Shown here in pieces: positions 4,334 to 6,345 of a stretch of DNA of 6,345 bases. The stretch comes from Phycisphaerales bacterium. GTDB lineage: Bacteria; Planctomycetota; Phycisphaerae; Phycisphaerales; SM1A02. The translations under genes were made by a program, and so were the position numbers. Below the pieces are notes generated by a model. The model had not been told where the DNA came from and did not search any database. It was given only the letters and a program-made list of their open reading frames with translations. Location of the stretch: the NCBI GenBank assembly GCA_022447165.1, contig JAKVBR010000101.1:1-6345 (forward strand). The letters are read 5' to 3'. Within the stretch, counting starts at the first letter, position 1. Every line of letters starts with the position of its first letter.

Positions 4334-6345
4334 TTAGAGTCCGAGTGCACCAGCTACAACTGGTCCAAAGTTCACGACTAGACCTGCAAACACAACTGAT
4401 ACGATTGCGATCAATTTAATCAGAATGTTGAGTGCTGGACCTGATGTGTCTTTGAATGGGTCACCTACTGTGTCGCCAACGACACCTGCTTTGTGAGCGT
4501 CTGAACCCTTACCACCAAAGTGATCTGCTTCAATGTACTTCTTAGCGTTATCCCAAGCACCACCTGCATTTGCCATGTAAATCGCAACTGCAAAACCGCT
4601 TGTAAGACCGCCAACAAGAAGACCCATAACACCGCCAATGCCCAAGATGAGGCCAACGATGATTGGCGCAGAAATCGCAAGGATCGCTGGTGCAACCATT
4701 TCTCGTTGTGCACTAGCAGTTGAGATGTTCACACACTCACCGTAGTTTGGATACTTAATGCCATCAACTTCAATTTGCTCTTTTGGCCAATTCATTGGAT
4801 CAGCGATTTCATTGTCGCTCATACCGTTCTTCTTGAATGCATCTTTCATGACACCAAACTGACGACGGCATTCGTACATCATTTGGTAAGCCGCCCGGCC
4901 CACTGCGTTCATTGTCAACGCACAGAAGACGAATGCAAGCATAACGCCGAGGAACAATCCTCCAAGAACGCGTGGGTTCATGATTGTGACGTTGTAGAAG
5001 TTGAGTAGTTGTTTGATTTCAGCAGTCGCTGATGGAACAAGAGTGACATCTTCACCACTGAATGAAACTGTGTGATAGTTTTCATCAGCATCCCATTCAA
5101 ATGTTGCGTCTGTTGCACCAGCCCATTCAAGGTCGTCGATTGTTGCTTGAGTAGCGTCTGAACCAAGAAGCACAGCGCCGAACACTTCGCCACCATGGTT
5201 GACAATGAATTCGCCATTTCCAAGGTACGCGACTGATTCTTCGCTATCTGCAACAAGTGCGATATTTTCATCGCTTGTGATTTTCTGATCAAGACTTGTT
5301 TGAACAACTGAAACATATGCCGCAAGAAGTGCAAGTGCAGTCAGTGCTGCTGAGCCAATTGCGAAGCCCTTACCAGTCGCTGCAGTTGTGTTACCAAGTG
5401 AGTCAAGCATGTCTGTTCGTTCACGGACGATTGGGTCTTGCCCAGTCATCTCAGCGTTACCACCAGCGTTGTCAGCGATTGGGCCATACGCGTCAGTTGC
5501 GAGCGTGATGCCGAGCGTGCTGAGCATGCCAACGGCTGCAATGCCTACACCGTAGAGTCCAAGAAGGAATGATTCATTACCACCTGCGAATGTAAAGGAA
5601 GCAATAATTGCAACAACGATAACCACAAGTGGTGCCCATGTTGATTTCATACCTTCAGCAATACCAGCGATGATGACTGTTGCAGAGCCAGTTTGTGCTT
5701 GTTCAGCAATGCCTTGTGTTGGTTTATGTTCATAGGATGTGTAGTATTCCGTTGCGTATGCAATGACTAGACCTGAGATGAGACCAGTAACAATTGCAAG
5801 CCACATTCCAAGCCAACTGACGCCAGTACCTTCAAGACCTTGGAAGAGGTACCAGAAGAGACCTGCACAGAGTGCGGTGATGAGGAATGAAGCAACATAG
5901 ACGCCTTTGTGAAGACCTTTAAGGAGTTCACTGAATGATGCGTTTTCTTTTGCTCTCACGACAAATACACCAACGAGGGAGCAGAAGATGCCAAGGCCAG
6001 CGAGCGCCATTGGTGCGATTGCTAAACGAATACCCGCTTCATCTGAACCGAGTGCCATTGCTGCAGCAGCACCGAGTGCCATTGTTGCAAGAATTGAACC
6101 GTAGTAACTTTCGTAAAGGTCAGCACCCATGCCAGCAACGTCACCAACGTTGTCACCAACGTTATCTGCGATTGTTGCTGGGTTGCGTGGGTCATCTTCA
6201 GGAATACCTGCTTCAACCTTACCAACAAGGTCAGCACCAACGTCAGCAGCTTTTGTGTAAACACCACCACCAACACGAGCGAAGAGTGCTTGCGTTGAAG
6301 CACCCATGCCGAATGTCAGCATGATTGAAGTGATTTCTACGAGTT
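4334..6345 (-). CDS. hppA: Membrane-bound ion-pumping pyrophosphatase, N-terminus beyond the right edge
   Basis: Integral membrane enzyme that couples pyrophosphate hydrolysis to export of H+ and/or Na+. The frame is open to the right edge, so about the first 150-200 residues (the first TM helices) are missing; the Met at 6322 is internal. Numbering from it: GGGVYTKAADVGADLVGKVE (18-37) holds the PPi/Mg site, EDDPRNP (42-48), ADNVGDNVGDVAGMGADLYES (52-72), DAYGPIADNAGG (277-288), GNTTAATGKG (310-319), and GDTVGDPFKDTSGP (616-629). Ala314 and Gly317, where K+-independent enzymes have Lys and Thr, mark a K+-dependent type. Glu71 sits at the position used in Na+-transporting enzymes, so Na+ pumping is possible but unproven. 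The loop at 340-445, predicted extracytoplasmic, is about 85 residues longer than usual. A moderately long cytoplasmic insertion (about 490-528) also occurs in some bacterial relatives. The stop abuts rsfS. Confidence 0.96.
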   Translation of the reverse strand, partial: LVEITSIMLTFGMGASTQALFARVGGGVYTKAADVGADLVGKVEAGIPEDDPRNPATIADNVGDNVGDVAGMGADLYESYYGSILATMALGAAAAMALGSDEAGIRLAIAPMALAGLGIFCSLVGVFVVRAKENASFSELLKGLHKGVYVASFLITALCAGLFWYLFQGLEGTGVSWLGMWLAIVTGLISGLVIAYATEYYTSYEHKPTQGIAEQAQTGSATVIIAGIAEGMKSTWAPLVVIVVAIIASFTFAGGNESFLLGLYGVGIAAVGMLSTLGITLATDAYGPIADNAGGNAEMTGQDPIVRERTDMLDSLGNTTAATGKGFAIGSAALTALALLAAYVSVVQTSLDQKITSDENIALVADSEESVAYLGNGEFIVNHGGEVFGAVLLGSDATQATIDDLEWAGATDATFEWDADENYHTVSFSGEDVTLVPSATAEIKQLLNFYNVTIMNPRVLGGLFLGVMLAFVFCALTMNAVGRAAYQMMYECRRQFGVMKDAFKKNGMSDNEIADPMNWPKEQIEVDGIKYPNYGECVNISTASAQREMVAPAILAISAPIIVGLILGIGGVMGLLVGGLTSGFAVAIYMANAGGAWDNAKKYIEADHFGGKGSDAHKAGVVGDTVGDPFKDTSGPALNILIKLIAIVSVVFAGLVVNFGPVVAGALGL

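Noticed and set aside
6130..6170. Short tandem-like repeats of ACCAACGT in hppA
   Set aside because: They arise from the repeated Asn-Val-Gly-Asp residues of the conserved active-site motif and are coding.
5935..6324. Plus-strand open frame of 129 codons, rich in Gln, Arg and Leu
   Set aside because: It is antisense to the strongly conserved part of hppA and its composition (runs of Q, R, H) is what reverse-reading Ala/Gly/Thr codons gives. No ribosome site or family resemblance is seen.
1..6345. Mobile element, CRISPR, toxin-antitoxin or defence system
   Set aside because: No transposase, integrase, direct repeat array, tRNA attachment site or defence-type domain was found; every stretch longer than 22 bases is explained by the seven genes.

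Overview
The window holds one compact gene block. Seven protein genes lie head to tail on the minus strand and no gap between them exceeds 22 bases. Read in the direction of transcription (right to left) they are: the C-terminal two thirds of a membrane-bound ion-pumping pyrophosphatase (hppA, cut by the right edge); the ribosome silencing factor rsfS; a secreted alpha/beta hydrolase; a small PQQ-type beta-propeller-blade protein; the tRNA m7G46 methyltransferase trmB; a small protein with two four-cysteine zinc-site candidates; and the N-terminal 366 residues of a membrane-bound sensor histidine kinase (cut by the left edge).

The junctions suggest co-transcription and, in places, translational coupling. 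The hppA stop abuts the rsfS start (TAAATG). rsfS and the hydrolase are 14 bases apart. The hydrolase overlaps the PQQ-blade gene by up to 17 bases. The PQQ-blade gene overlaps trmB by 4 (ATGA). trmB overlaps the zinc-protein gene by 19. The zinc-protein gene and the kinase are 22 bases apart. No promoter, RNA gene, mobile element, CRISPR array or intergenic stretch above 300 bases is seen. The main non-coding signal is a long, near-perfect hairpin inside the first codons of rsfS, which on the minus strand resembles an intrinsic terminator or attenuator.

The organism is a bacterium with exported proteins. The A+T content is moderate (judged by eye, not counted). The styles of the pyrophosphatase, the hydrolase and the PQQ-blade protein recall Planctomycetota, perhaps Phycisphaerae. 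That is family memory rather than proof and is held with low confidence.

The genes do not form an obvious single pathway. They mix an energy-coupling pump, translation factors (RsfS, TrmB), an exported esterase-like enzyme, two small accessory proteins and a sensor kinase. This looks like a housekeeping operon with accessory members, and no defence or mobile system is evident. The points most worth a second look are the rsfS hairpin, a roughly 85-residue extra domain in the pyrophosphatase, and the two small poorly known proteins next to trmB.
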